Notes: generated from the letters alone by a model not told the origin. Shown: positions 47,050-57,690, numbered from the stretch's first letter. The stretch: DNA of 64,000 nucleotides from Nelumbo lutea (GCA_022828595.1 JAKGHH010000003.1:51945759-52009758); one strand, 5' to 3'. Numbers and translations: made by a program.

Positions 47050-48000
47050 ACTCCTTGAAGGAAAATCCAAGTACCCCTGTTCCCTTTGATATTACTGAAC
47101 CTATTGCTATTAATGATCCTATTAATGATCTTGATGTCCCAATTGCTCATAGAAATGGGGTTCGATCATGTACCACTAAGCATCCTATTGCTCAATTCTT
47201 ATCCTATAAAAACATTGCTCCTACATTTCGTGCCTTTTTTACTGCCATTGATTCCGTCTCTATTTCCAAAAGTGTTACAAAAGCTTTATCTATACTTGAA
47301 TGGAAAGAGGCAATAAAGAAAGAAATTAGTGCTCTTCACAAAAACAACACCTGAGAGTTAGTGAATCTTTCTGAAGGCAAGAGGTTAGTGGGATGCAAGT
47401 GACTATTCATAGTAAAGCATAAAGTAGATGGATCGGTTGAAATGTATAAATTCAGGTTAGTTGCAAAAGGGTATACTCAAGTGTATGAGGTTGACTATGT
47501 AGAGACTTTTGTCCCAATTGCTAAAATGAACATTATTCGGATTATAGTATCCTTAGCTATTAACTTTGATTGGGAGCTCCACCAACTAGACATAAAAAAT
47601 GCTTTCTTAAATGGGGATCTAGAAGAAGAAGTTTACATGATTCAACCTCCTGAGTTTGTAACACAAGGGTGTAAAGGGAAAGTTTACAAAATAAAAAAAA
47701 AATCTTTATAAGGTTTGAAACAATCCCCAAGAGCCTGGTTTAGTAGATTTCACTTGGCTCTACAACAAATTGGGTTCAAGCAATGGCAATCTGACCATAC
47801 TCTATTTGTCAAGAGAAACTAGAAGAATGTTGTAGTATTAATTGTCTACGTTGATGACATTGTGATTATGGGGAATTGTAACTCTAATATTAAAATGGTC
47901 AAAGAATCCCTTGCTATGCAATTTGAGGTGAAAGATCCGGGAAAACTATGTTATTTCCTTGGTATTGAGGTTGTTCACTAAAAAAAAATGGTATCTTCAT
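47050..48000 (+). pseudogene. copia reverse transcriptase remnant
   Basis: 'EWKEAIKKEISALHKNNT' then stop, 'LVGCKWLFIVKHK', 'FRLVAKGYTQ..VDYVETFVPIAKM', 'LHQLDIKNAFLNGDLEEEVY', 'GLKQSPRAWFSRF' and 'LIVYVDDIVIMG' (about 47843-47878). The YVDD catalytic motif is intact. A few stops interrupt the frame (47352, 47709, 47820), so it is non-functional though well preserved. Confidence 0.9.
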
Positions 48001-48329
48001 TTCCCAAAAGAAGTATGTCCTATATCTTTTGTAGGATACAAGAAAGTTAGGAGAAAAGCCTGTAGACTCTCCTATTGAAGAAAATCATCGGCTTGGTGAC
48101 TGTATTAGAGAATCAGTGATAGATGTTAAGAAATTTCAGAGGTTGGTAGGAAGATTTCTCTACCTATCAATGACTCAGCCAAATATAAGTTATGTTGTTG
48201 GTGTCCTTAATCAGTTTATACATGCACCAATCCCATCTAGAGGCAACTAAGAGGGTACTAAGATATCTAAAGAAGTATCTAAGAACTGGGTTACTTTTCA
48301 AGAAACATGATCATATGAAAGTGGAAGTC

Positions 48330-48801
48330 TACACAGATGTAGATTAGGTTGGAGCAATTGGTGATAGGAAATCAACTAGTGGATATTGTACCTTTGTTGA
48401 TGGAAACTTGGTCACTTGGAGAAGCAAAATAGCAAAGTGTAGTGGTTAGATCTAGTGCTGAGGCCAAGTATAGGGCCATAGCACATGGAGTTGCTAAAGT
48501 ACAATGGGTGAAGAATTTGATTGGAGAGTTAGACCTCTCGGTTGATGGCCCAATGTCTCTCTATTGTGACAACAAGGCAGACATTAATATTGCAGCCAAT
48601 ATAGTTCTTCATGACAGAACTAAGCATATTGAAGTTGACAAGCACTTCATAAGGGAGAAACTTGAAAAGGGGGAAGTTTGTACTCCTTACATCAGTTCCA
48701 GGGAACAACTAGCTGATGTCCTTACAAAGGGTCTTCACTATTTGCGACATAATGAACTATGTGACAAGTTGGGCATGATTGACATATATGCTCCAACTTG
48801 A
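48330..48801 (+). pseudogene. copia RNase H remnant
   Basis: 'VEVYTDVD' (first Asp block), stop, 'STSGYCTFVDGNLVTW', a broken junction, then a clean open frame from 48442: 'SSAEAKYRAIAHGVAKVQWV', 'YCDNKADINIAANIVLHDRT', 'KHIEVDKHFIREKL', 'REQLADVLTKGL', 'LCDKLGMIDIYAPT' and stop. This is the typical copia C-terminus just before the polypurine tract. Confidence 0.92.
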
Positions 48802-48807
48802 GGGGAG
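48800..48807 (+). promoter_or_regulatory. polypurine tract of the copia element
   Basis: GAGGGGAG directly before the 3' LTR start TGTTG; primes plus-strand DNA synthesis. Confidence 0.9.
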
Positions 48808-48984
48808 TGTTGTAATGTGTAGAGTCCTACGACCTAGTAAGGGTTTTTTTTTTTTGTCTTTTCTCATCGTATTAGTTATGAGCTCTCACCCTAAGTATAA
48901 ATACTAACTTAGGCATCGCCAACTACAGTACTTTGAATAGATTTCTCTCTTCTCTATCCTCTCTTCTAGTTCTATCGAACAACA
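48808..48984 (+). repeat. 3' LTR of the copia element
   Basis: Starts TGTTGTAATG, ends CGAACAACA, followed by the target duplication AAGAA. TATAAATA at 48896-48903 is the likely promoter TATA box. Confidence 0.92.
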
Positions 48985-48989
48985 AAGAA

Positions 48990-50470
48990 CAACATGTTGC
49001 TACATTACCGATGAAGACTAGGAACAAATGGGTGAAACTTTAGGCCATATTTTGGAACCACTAGCATCAATGGCCCATGGTCGACCTCAATTTTTCATGA
49101 CATGGAAACAAAGGATGGTCTCTTTCCTCATACATTTAGAGTGAAGGTCTAGTTAAAGCTTAGTTTTAGAGGACAATGAACCTATATGTGGATCTAGGGC
49201 TCACATGTATAGGGTTTTCAATGGGTTGGGACTTGATTTGACTACGACCAACCAATGTTTTCAACCCCACTGTTGACCCAACTGGTTAAATCGCTCGAAC
49301 TGCTAGCCGGTTAAAAATTGTTGCCTTTGTCAAAAACCATATAATCTGGACAATTGGACCATTGACCCATTCGACCTAGTGACCGAGTCACGAGTTGAAC
49401 AATAAATATGTATGTAGGCTTTGAGAGGCCATAACTTTGCACTTTGACGTCCGATTGAGGTTTTTTTTTTTTATTTTGGGAAACTTTTTGAGATACACAA
49501 GGGACCATAGGTGCCTTGCCCCCTATTTTCACCAAAAAGCCCTTTTTTGCCTCAAATTGCAATTTTTAATATATTTTTTCAAATAAAATTTTAAAACAGA
49601 ACTAAAAAACATAAATTAAATGTAAAATAATACATGTAGAACATAATTATATCTTTTAGTGAATAAGTCATTATCATGGAATTTGTGAGCTCTAAAGCTA
49701 AAGTTGGGTTGATTACTTTGAGGGTGTTTCACTGGAGCGTTTCATAGGTCCGTTTCACAAGTTTGCCACATCATAAAGGGAAAACATAGACATGCTTAAA
49801 AATCATGTTTGGCACAATGATGTTTGAAAAAAAAAGTTGATGCAATAATAAGCTTTAGGATTCGAGAAGGGAGGCATTTTCTTGAATCACCAAAACTGAT
49901 GATTTGCATTGATCACTAAGGCGATGTGGCACATTCAAATTTGAAGAATGTGACACCCTTTTTGAGATGTCATGCAGTTGTCATCATCATAATAATAATA
50001 AAAAAAGAAAAAAAGTAAGTCAAACAACTTTGAACGCCTAATCAGCTTGCATCTTCACCGAATACGATTCTATTGTATGCACCTTTGAAATGGGATGCTT
50101 TAAATATTTTGTTAAAGCAAAATCTATAGTACATTCTATGAAAATCACTGTATCATAATAAACCAGTAATAAAGGGGCATATTATAATGACATTTTTTAT
50201 GTTGTTAAAATCTTTAACTATAAGTACCGTCGTAAAAACATGAACCATTGAAAAATTTTAATATACCATGTGGTTGGTACACCTTTAACCTGATTCTGAT
50301 TGGTTGGAATTTTGATGTAAGCACCATAAAAACTCCAAAGTGCAGTTCAGATTGGTTGAATGCTACTTTTCAAAAAAAAAAAAAAATTGAATGCAATGCC
50401 AATTTAGCTAGCCGTGGAACCAATGATAATGTCCATGCTAATCATAAAATACATAGGGACCAAACCATTA
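48990..50470. other. intergenic, no gene recognised
   Basis: At about 49250-49400, sequence with GTTGACCC, CCGGTTAAAA and GACCCATTCGACC motifs looks like a decayed MITE. The remainder is AT-rich without recognised features. Confidence 0.4.
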
Positions 50471-50835
50471 GGTATGTGTTTGGTTTCATGGGCATTTATA
50501 GATGGGGTATTATTGCTTTAAATGTTTATTAAAAAAATATTAGTTTAAACGTTTATTGATTTTGTTGCTTGGTTGGACATTTCCCGAGTGTTTTAGGTAA
50601 CAGTCCATAAAGTTACTTTACACCTAGATTAACACCCCATACGGATTGACACATATTCATTTGAGGTAACAAGAATTTGGTGTTTTCCCAAATGCCTCAT
50701 CCACATAAATCCAAGTGTTTATGTTTTATAGTGTTTATTTGATAAACATGGTTTCATGCACAATAAATAACAATGCTTATGTGGCATTGATATGGCGGCA
50801 TTTTTTCAATAAATGTCCATGGAACCAAACATAAA
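50471..50835. mobile_element. Harbinger-like MITE abutting the next element
   Basis: Ends GGTATGTGTTTGGTTTCATG and CCATGGAACCAAACATAAA, flanked by TTA (50468-50470, 50836-50838). The right flank overlaps the TAA target site of the neighbouring element at 50840, so both used the same TTAA. Confidence 0.65.
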
Positions 50836-50839
50836 TTAA

Positions 50840-51752
50840 GGCTTCGTTTGGTTTGTGGGATGGGTATGAGAAAAATGAAATATTCTAAAAATATTTCCTT
50901 TTCTCTTGTTTGTTTTAAGCGAAATAGAGGGATGTGATGAGAAAAATGTGGGATGCTAGATCTTAAAATCGTGGAATCGGGGTCGCACCAAAACAGTGCA
51001 ATCCTAGCGGAAAAACTGAAAAACCACTGTTACTTCCCCTTCCTCGTTCAAACCCAAAAGCAGAGCAGCGGCGGTGGCACCCCCTCTTAGCCACTCCCTT
51101 TCTCCCCTCTTCTTCTCTTTCTTCTTCTTCTTCTTCTGTGTTTTGTTTTATGCCCACAAAAAGCATTGTTCATCGTCTTCTTGACAACAAACACAGGAAA
51201 TACTAGCGGCGGTGACCATGATCATTTACCCTCTAGTACCTCTCTGTTCTTCCATTTTCTCTACTTCCCTGTTCTTCCCCCTTCCTTTACATCTTCGCTT
51301 TCCGTCGATGAACTACTGTTCATCTTCCTCTTCGTGAAATAGAGAACCCCACAGCGGCTATACTCCATCATTCCTACCGTCTCCAACAACCGTTTCACTG
51401 GTTTTGACTAGTTTCTCCGATCATCCATTGTTTCTGGCTTTACAACTATTCGTCTCCGATTATCCTCTATTACAGAGAAAGTGCGAAGAAGGGGGACCAT
51501 TACACGGTGGTCGATTAAGCACCAGCGGAGGAGGGGGGACTATTGGTGCCAGAGGACCTCTTCGAAGTTTCAACCATGGAGTTCTCTATCTCTCCCTCCA
51601 TCTTCCTCTTCTCACTTCTTCTTCGTAACAGTGTTTTCCTATTATTTTCCCATATATAAAACCAAACAATAGAAATATAAATTTTTACACTTTTTCATCA
51701 CATTACATCTTTTTCAATCCCACCCAAATCTTCCCACAAACCAAACGGAGCC
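50840..51752. mobile_element. Harbinger-like element carrying GC-rich, coding-like cargo
   Basis: Ends GGCTTCGTTTGGTTTGTGGG and CCCACAAACCAAACGGAGCC, nearly perfect inverted repeats flanked by TAA (50837-50839, 51753-51755). The inside (about 50970-51630) is clearly richer in GC than the surroundings. It has CTTCTTC runs and open frames on both strands (51404-51628 plus, 50963-51166 minus), as expected of captured gene fragments in Pack-type elements. No family is recognised in those frames and no transposase is present. It lies about 0.5 kb upstream of the ALBA gene promoter. Confidence 0.75.
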
Positions 51753-51755
51753 TAA

Positions 51756-52286
51756 ATCTCTCACTATGGGACTATGTAAGTGTTATCATTGATTCCACGA
51801 CCAACTAAATAACCATTGCATTCCACCGATCCAAATTATTTCTTAATTAACAATTTTTATCTACTAAAAACTAAGCAAAAAAATCATTATATTCTATCTA
51901 TTCAGCTGTTATCAAACAGCCCCCTAGCTTGGCATTTTAACAACAAATCCGTAAGTTAGAGGCCTAGCTAGTCCCCGGGAGGCTCCATACCAACATAATT
52001 GGGTTGATTCGTTTAGGTTCTGTCGGGTCTACCCGACCCATTTCCAGCCCTCGCTGAACTACTACCGAATTGCTGGATCATCGGCAAGAAAAGTTGCTCG
52101 GAAAGAGAAACAGGAGGGATATCGCCATTATCGAAAATGAAGGAGGGCAAAATCTGTCATCATTCATCCGATCGAATCAATATAACAACCCGTACGATTT
52201 TCCCAATCTCAAAAGTCAGCCCAAACGAAGACTCGCGCATCACACTAACTACCAAGAAAGATCTCAAGATTCGCAAAACCACGTAT
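51756..52286. other. upstream region of the ALBA gene
   Basis: No separate gene recognised. The open frames from 52070 and 52137 overlap the promoter and end before or within the leader; they show no family resemblance. Confidence 0.45.
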
Positions 52287-52324
52287 CCAATAAAACACAT
52301 CCACGTGTCAGAAGTGTATTTAAA
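52287..52324 (+). promoter_or_regulatory. ALBA gene core promoter: CCAAT box, G-box, TATA
   Basis: CCAAT at 52287-52291, CACGTG (G-box, ABRE-like context CCACGTGTC) at 52302-52307, and TATTTAAA at 52317-52324. The expected transcript start is near 52350 with a leader of about 90 nt containing no upstream ATG. The G-box suggests bZIP/bHLH control, for example by light or abscisic acid; this is inference. Confidence 0.6.
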
Positions 52325-52440
52325 TCACCCGCTCACAGTTCCATACCACTTTCATTTCCAGCGTTGCAAAGTTTCGTAGCATTTCGCAGAGAGCGAGCGA
52401 GAGATAGATCAGAAGAATCCAGTCTACAAAAGAGGTTTTC

Positions 52441-54866
52441 ATGGAGGAAGCGACTCTAGTAGTAGCACAGGCCACAGACAACGGCAAGACTGAGCTTGCC
52501 AGTGCCAGCCCTAGGAAGTACAGAATTCAAGTTTCCAACACCAAGAAACCGCTCTTCTTCTACGTCAATCTTGCCAAGGTGATCCTCTCTCTTCTATGTT
52601 CGGTCGGTTTTTTTTTTCTTTTTTGCTCGAGTTAGGGTTTTCTTCTCACATCTTTGTTCTTGATCCATGTGGTACAAGATCTTCTGATTTTGCTTTTTTT
52701 TTTTTTCTGGATACGGAGTGGTTTTCGATCATTACTTGAATTGCACCTCTTGGATTTTATTTATTTACAACCAAAGGAGATTCCCGTACTTTGATCCAGG
52801 TGCTTGGCTTTGATTCCATTTCTCTCCGATCGTTTTTGGATTTTCTCCTTTTACTTTTATAACCTTGTTGGCAGATCTTTTCAATAAATGCTAGAGATTT
52901 GATTCTAGGGTTTTCTTGATCAATTTTTTATTTGTTATTTTCGTTTTTGGATCCGAACCATTCTCTACATGTATTCCTCTGAATGGTTGAAATGTCCTGG
53001 TGATGATAGAAAAAGATTGTTTACCGCCGTTTCTCGTGCATGTGTATAATTCTGGTTCAGAATTTCTATTAAAGCAGTTCAGGCATGGATATCTAGTATG
53101 TAGCTAGGGGCATTTGCAGAGCTCGTTTTTCTTTTGTTTTTGGATGTGAATCGTTTGATCTTCTTTTTCCTTATGCAAGAGTGATGAATTATTTTGTTAT
53201 TCCTTTCTCAGAAAAAGGGTAATTCATGCTATCTTTGGTAGGTGGCATGAAACATTTCCGAGAAGCGAGAATTTATTCAGTTACTAGTTTTTCGAACTGA
53301 ATCATCTTCTGTTCTTTTTTGTCTTGCAGAAGTACATACAGCAGCATGACGAGGTTGAGCTTTCTGCATTGGGCATGGGTAAGTTTTCTTGGAACTATCT
53401 TCCAAACCTTCTTTATTGACGAATCTCTGGTTGTTATGATGCTTCCATGTTTTCTTTCTTGATTTTGAAATATTTCTTTTACTTTCTCCTTTTCCTTTTC
53501 CCTCCTTTTTTCTGATCTTTTTTTATAGTTCACAACATCACTTTGCTTGGAAGAAAGACAAAACTCCGTGTGAGATCGACTTAACAGAATTTTGAGCCCA
53601 TTATTGTATTTTTTACATAACTCTATAAACCTTTACCGTAAAACAAGTAGATAGATGCAGCTTAATTAATCTTCTTCTATTCTTTCTTTCTTTGTTTTTC
53701 ATTGTTCACTTTTCCTGGGGAAGGTGGGATGAGAGACTTGGGTTATGGCATTTCCAATCTTCAAGTAGCAGCTCGTTACCCATTAGTTCTAGGCAGCCTA
53801 TTATTAAAGTGGCTCAATCGATCTCTTGTGTTTTTTAGTAAAAACATGAGTGCATAAAAAGATTAAAGCAAAAACATGAATATGGTCCTTAATTAGCCAT
53901 TAAAGAACCTTGTGGCCTCTAGAAATACTAGGTAAGTAGTCCGAGCAACTGCATATGAAGATATTTAGACAGTGTCACTGAAATTTTTATTAAACCTCAA
54001 ATTTTTTTGATATTAATATTAACAAAGAAAAGTATGATCTTTGATGGTTTCACTTGTTAATTACTATAACAGTGGATTTGGAGAGTCTGTTGTCAGAGTT
54101 GCAATCCTACTCTGGACCTGTTAAGAACCCAGAATCGCAATCAAATGTAGGGGTATTCATCTATTCACTGTTATAGTAATTAACAAGTGAAACCATCAAA
54201 GTATGATCTTTGATGGTTTCACTTGTTAATTACTATAACAGTGGAATTGGAGAGTCTGTTGTCAGAGTTGCAATCCTACTCTGGACCTGTTAAGAACCCA
54301 GAATCGCAATCAAATGTAGGGGTATTCATCTATTCAATTTTAAAGTGGGGAAGCCATCTATTAATATTTTCTTATTCACATTCATTAATATTTTTGAAAT
54401 CTGTTTTCAGCTATTACTACGGTTGTCACAATTGCTGAGATTTTGAAGAACAATAGAATGGCCATCCAGAAGAGTATGAAATCTCATTCTCTTAATGCTA
54501 TCTATTAGTTTCTGTACAAGAATTAAGGAAACTGATAGTATTAAACCAGTGATTCTATGAATGGAACAGAAATTTTAACATCTACAGTTGACATGAAAGA
54601 TGAGACCAAAGGCCGCATGGTACCAAAAGCCAAGGTGGGTTGGTTTTCATTCTTGTGTTGATGTTCATTATCCAGTTATTTTACATACAAAGTAGAAGCA
54701 GTCAAAATAACCATGATTCGTTTTCTACTTCTGGTTAATTATTTATTTTCTTAATCACTTGTAGATTGAAATATTGTTGGTGAAGGCTACCAGTTTCGAT
54801 AATCTGATGACTTCTGCTAAAACAGCACCAGAGATGATTACAAATAATGACAAGAAGGAATTATGA
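52441..54866 (+). CDS. ALBA-domain DNA/RNA-binding protein (5 exons)
   Basis: Exons 52441-52578, 53330-53378, 54411-54473, 54570-54634, 54765-54866. All introns are GT-AG, phases join, and the total is 417 bp, 138 residues. The first ATG after the predicted start site gives MEEATLVVAQ. Residues about 26-120 are an ALBA domain: 'RIQVSNTKKPLFFYVNLAK', 'KYIQQHDEVELSALGMA', 'ITTVVTIAEILKNNRMAIQK', 'KILTSTVDMKDETKGRM', 'PKAKIEILLVKATSFD'. It resembles the short At2g34160-type plant ALBA proteins, which have one domain and no RGG tail. ALBA proteins are known to bind RNA, DNA and RNA:DNA hybrids as dimers. Exon 4 start is set at AAATTTTAACATC because it keeps the conserved K-I-x-T-S-T-V-D-M-K. The C-terminus (..TNNDKKEL) diverges from relatives. 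Intron 2 holds a duplicated exon-like segment. Confidence 0.93.
54031..54336 (+). repeat. 137-bp duplication with inverted 32-bp spacer in ALBA intron 2
   Basis: Copy 1 (54031-54167) and copy 2 (54200-54336) are direct repeats that differ at one base (GGATTTGG versus GGAATTGG). The 32-bp spacer (54168-54199) is the exact reverse complement of 54041-54072. Each copy holds an exon-like stretch: acceptor TAACAG|, 74 nt reading DLESLLSELQSYSGPVKNPE, and a possible donor AAT|GTAGGG. I do not recognise the source protein. Confidence 0.92.
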
Positions 54867-55635
54867 GACCACATTTGACATCCATTTTCTGTAATCTGAT
54901 GTTTACGAAATTTTATTACATTTAGGACTGATATTGGAGGGTAGGACTTTACAATTTGAGCCACTACTGCTAACATGAAGGAGGAATTAAGAGATTAGAG
55001 ATACCACCTTCGCACGGGGGGATCCTGTCTTTCATTTCTATGTTTCTCGCTATCATCTTTTCATTTCTTTAGTTGTAATCTTGTTTCTTGTAGGCATGTA
55101 ACTGAATCTGGTTAGTCGACAATACAAATGAAATGATGATTGATGGTTGAACCACAGACCTATGGCATTTTCATTCAAGTATGGCCTAACTTTTCAGCCT
55201 TCTGCACCTAAATACGGATCGTCAATAAGGAATTCAAAATATGCAACCACAGGAATCAGTTCCTCTCTCTAAGAATTAAAAATTGGCTGATTATATATAC
55301 GTGCCAAACTTCTAATAAATTACATGGAGGGCCCCTCTCTTGAGCAATTCAAAATGAGGATGCAATGGGGAAGTTACATGAAATGTCTTGTCAAGAGTCA
55401 GCGTCAATTCCTATTTGTGAGATCCACCGGTAAGTTATTTCTTAAATGACAAGCTATAACCTGCAAAACCAATTTATATATACATATGATAATTCCGATA
55501 TCCAAACAGAATGGAATGGCAAAAAGCCGATACCATGTGGATGATGATTTTAAAAAGCTAGTTTTCCACTTTTTCTTTTCTTCCGTGTTTTTAAAATTTT
55601 TCAATCGGTGCTTCTTGAGTTGAGATAGGCACCGG
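54867..55635. other. 3' UTR and downstream flank of the ALBA gene
   Basis: Contains several AATGAAA / TACAAATGAAA motifs near 55120 that could serve as polyadenylation signals. No other gene is seen. Confidence 0.45.
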
Positions 55636-56230
55636 TAGAGGTGTAAATCGGGCCGGTGGCATGATGATCCGCGGGCTGTGCTATGCCCGGTACGACCATG
55701 CGGGCTATCTTGGGCTTGGGGTTTTAGGTCTACGGGCCGGTATGGTATGGCACGATCGAGTGGGCTGTATTGCCCACAGACCATGAGCTGGCATGGCCTA
55801 TATTTTATAAATTATAATTATATAATAATATATAGTATATAATATATTAATAAAATAAATATATTTTTTTAATTTTATTATACTAATTTATTTAATAATT
55901 GCATATATAAGCAATTTTATACACAAAAATCATATAAAATTAAAATTTTAGGTTTTTGCCAATTTTTTTAAATGAATAACTTTGGCCCGATGCACGGCCC
56001 AACCTGGCCCAAAGCTCAGACCACGGGCCAGCCTAGCTCGTTGAACGGCATTGGCTCGCACAGCCCTGGGCCATGGATCGTGTCAGGCTAACCCCCAAAA
56101 TTTTCACCGGGAAGGTAGCACAGCCCATGGGCCAGCATGGCTTCACTAACACTTTGCATGGGCCGCCAATGAGCCATGCCGTGCCGGCTTGGCATGGCCC
56201 CGGGCTGGCACGGCCCACTTTACACCTCTA
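55636..56230. mobile_element. hAT-like MITE with TAGAGGTGTAAA termini
   Basis: Left TAGAGGTGTAAATCGGGCCG and right CGGCCCACTTTACACCTCTA are inverted repeats. GC-rich subterminal arms full of GGCCCAT / ATGGGCC-type motifs flank a very AT-rich centre (about 55800-55980). Related to 26934-27382. The flanking 8-bp sequences match only partly. Confidence 0.75.
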
Positions 56231-56242
56231 CCTACAGGGCAT

Positions 56243-56336
56243 GCCCCCACAGCACATCCCAAGAACATCTCCCAGTGACAAGCACAGGTACGAGAGATGT
56301 GTTCCCAATGCACGTTGAGATGTGCATGTGAGGCAC
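56243..56336. mobile_element. palindromic MITE family copy
   Basis: CCCCCACAGCACATCCCAAG, AACATCTCCCAG, then GAGATGTGTTCCCAATGCAC, GTTGAGATGTGC. Directly abuts the hAT-like element at 55636-56230. Confidence 0.6.
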
Positions 56337-56424
56337 CTTTGTGGCGTTGATGTGATCTCGCACTTATTTTACAATCTTTAATGCAATAAAAATATTTATT
56401 TTGGTTATTTAGTAACTATTGAGG

Positions 56425-56560
56425 GATTTTATTGAGCCCATTTTGTGTCATATTGTGTTTTGAAGAGCCGAAAATATTGACCAATCAAAAGATTTTATTG
56501 AGCCCATTTTCTGTCATATTGTGTTTTGAAGAGCTGAAAATGTATGGTGACCAATCAAAA
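56425..56560. repeat. tandem duplication, unit about 66 bp
   Basis: GATTTTATTGAGCCCATTTT at 56425 and again at 56491. Both units run through TGTCATATTGTGTTTTGAAG to GACCAATCAAAA with few differences. Confidence 0.9.
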
Positions 56561-57129
56561 CCCACCATTGAATTTTGATAAATTCCACCAGATTGCTTAA
56601 CATGTTTATGATATTTGGTTGATTGGTCATATATTTTTACAATATCATGTCTTTCTAGCATCATAGTGGTACCCTTTAAAGAGACATTAAATTTGGGTTA
56701 ATCAACTTTTAGGACAAATTTAATTATATCTTCTCCGGTTATAAGGTATAAGAAAAAAACTCTATTTGTGTATATCTATGTATCTGTACTATATATATAT
56801 ATATAAAGCAAATTGTCCATGTCACACACCCTCCCCTTTTTCCATTCCCCATAACTTGCTTTCTCCTTAAGCTCTCTCTTACCTCTTCCTTCATCTCTCA
56901 TTAAGTCTCTTGTCTTCCTCCTTTTCCCCTACCTCACCCTCCTATTAATCCACATCATCAAGGTTCTACTCATCTCCATTAACCATATCATCATCGTTAT
57001 CAATTTCAGAATTGTAGCAGAACACAACTTCCTTAAACCAACCAACGCACAGTTATAGGAAACCTATCACAATGATTTCCTTCTTCCTTTATTCCCTATT
57101 ACTGAAAGAACCTCATTTTTCCTATGTGA
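56561..57129. other. intergenic, no gene recognised
   Basis: Includes a short (TA)n run near 56790 and a CT-rich patch at 56820-56950. No gene is recognised. Confidence 0.4.
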
Positions 57130-57678
57130 TGTTGTTCAATCCGAGGTAGTGAACGAATCGAGAATGGCAATCAAATAGTCCTCGTTGGTAGGTCGGGGTT
57201 GAGCTTCAAGGACGAGGCTATGCTTCAAGATCTATGATCAAGGAAGAATTCAAAGGCCCAAGGAATTACCCCCGGGTAAGTACTCCGACACTAAAATCAG
57301 TAAGAGGTGGTGGATGGTCGGACCGAGCTATAGGGATGTTGGTCCGGGCAAATTAGCAGTGTGGGTGCTCGAAATAAAAAGCCCCTTACCCTGAGCATGG
57401 AGTACCTTTTTATAGATAGAGGGTATGTATCCTGATCGGAGTAGGTTTCTAGGGAAATTGGGGCAAAGTTCCCCGCCGAGGTTACATGGGGTAGAGTCCT
57501 ACTCCTCGGCGGAGTTATCTTCCCATCCCTATCCATTAGGCGGGCTTATCCGTGAGGGGCGTAGCTGACGTGATTGGCAGTATCTTGGCAATGCCGTAGC
57601 CCGGCCGACTGTGCCGATGTGGCTGAGCTGTGACAGATGGTCAGGGGCCTCATGGCCAGCTCAGCCATGTCCCCAACA
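57130..57678 (-). repeat. 3' LTR of the gypsy element
   Basis: On the minus strand it starts TGTTGGGGACATGGCTGAGC right after the polypurine tract and ends ..TTGAACAACA. TGTTG and CAACA are the terminal inverted repeats. It contains the TATA motif TATAAAAA at 57407-57414. The flanking 5 bp (TGTGA, 57125-57129) would be one target duplication; its partner is off the window. Confidence 0.75.
57407..57414 (-). promoter_or_regulatory. TATA box in the gypsy LTR
   Basis: Minus strand TATAAAAA within CTATCTATAAAAAGGTAC, in the position expected for an LTR promoter. In the 5' LTR the same site would drive the element's transcript. Confidence 0.6.
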
Positions 57679-57690
57679 CCACTCCCCCAA
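57679..57690 (-). promoter_or_regulatory. polypurine tract of the gypsy element
   Basis: Minus strand TTGGGGGAGTGG directly before the LTR start TGTTGGGG. Confidence 0.75.

Larger units (their letters stand above)
43716..48984 (+). mobile_element. full-length Ty1/copia retrotransposon, coding-dead
   Basis: 5269-bp element with both LTRs, flanked by perfect 5-bp target duplications AAGAA (43711-43715 and 48985-48989). Order: 5' LTR, tRNA-iMet primer site, leader with three 40-bp repeats, gag, protease, integrase, RT, RNase H, polypurine tract, 3' LTR. The order integrase before RT defines copia. The polyprotein is broken by many stops and frameshifts. The short LTRs (198 and 177 bp) have diverged, including a pyrimidine-tract length difference, so insertion is not recent. 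It lies in the same orientation as the left-edge copia remnant. Confidence 0.93.
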
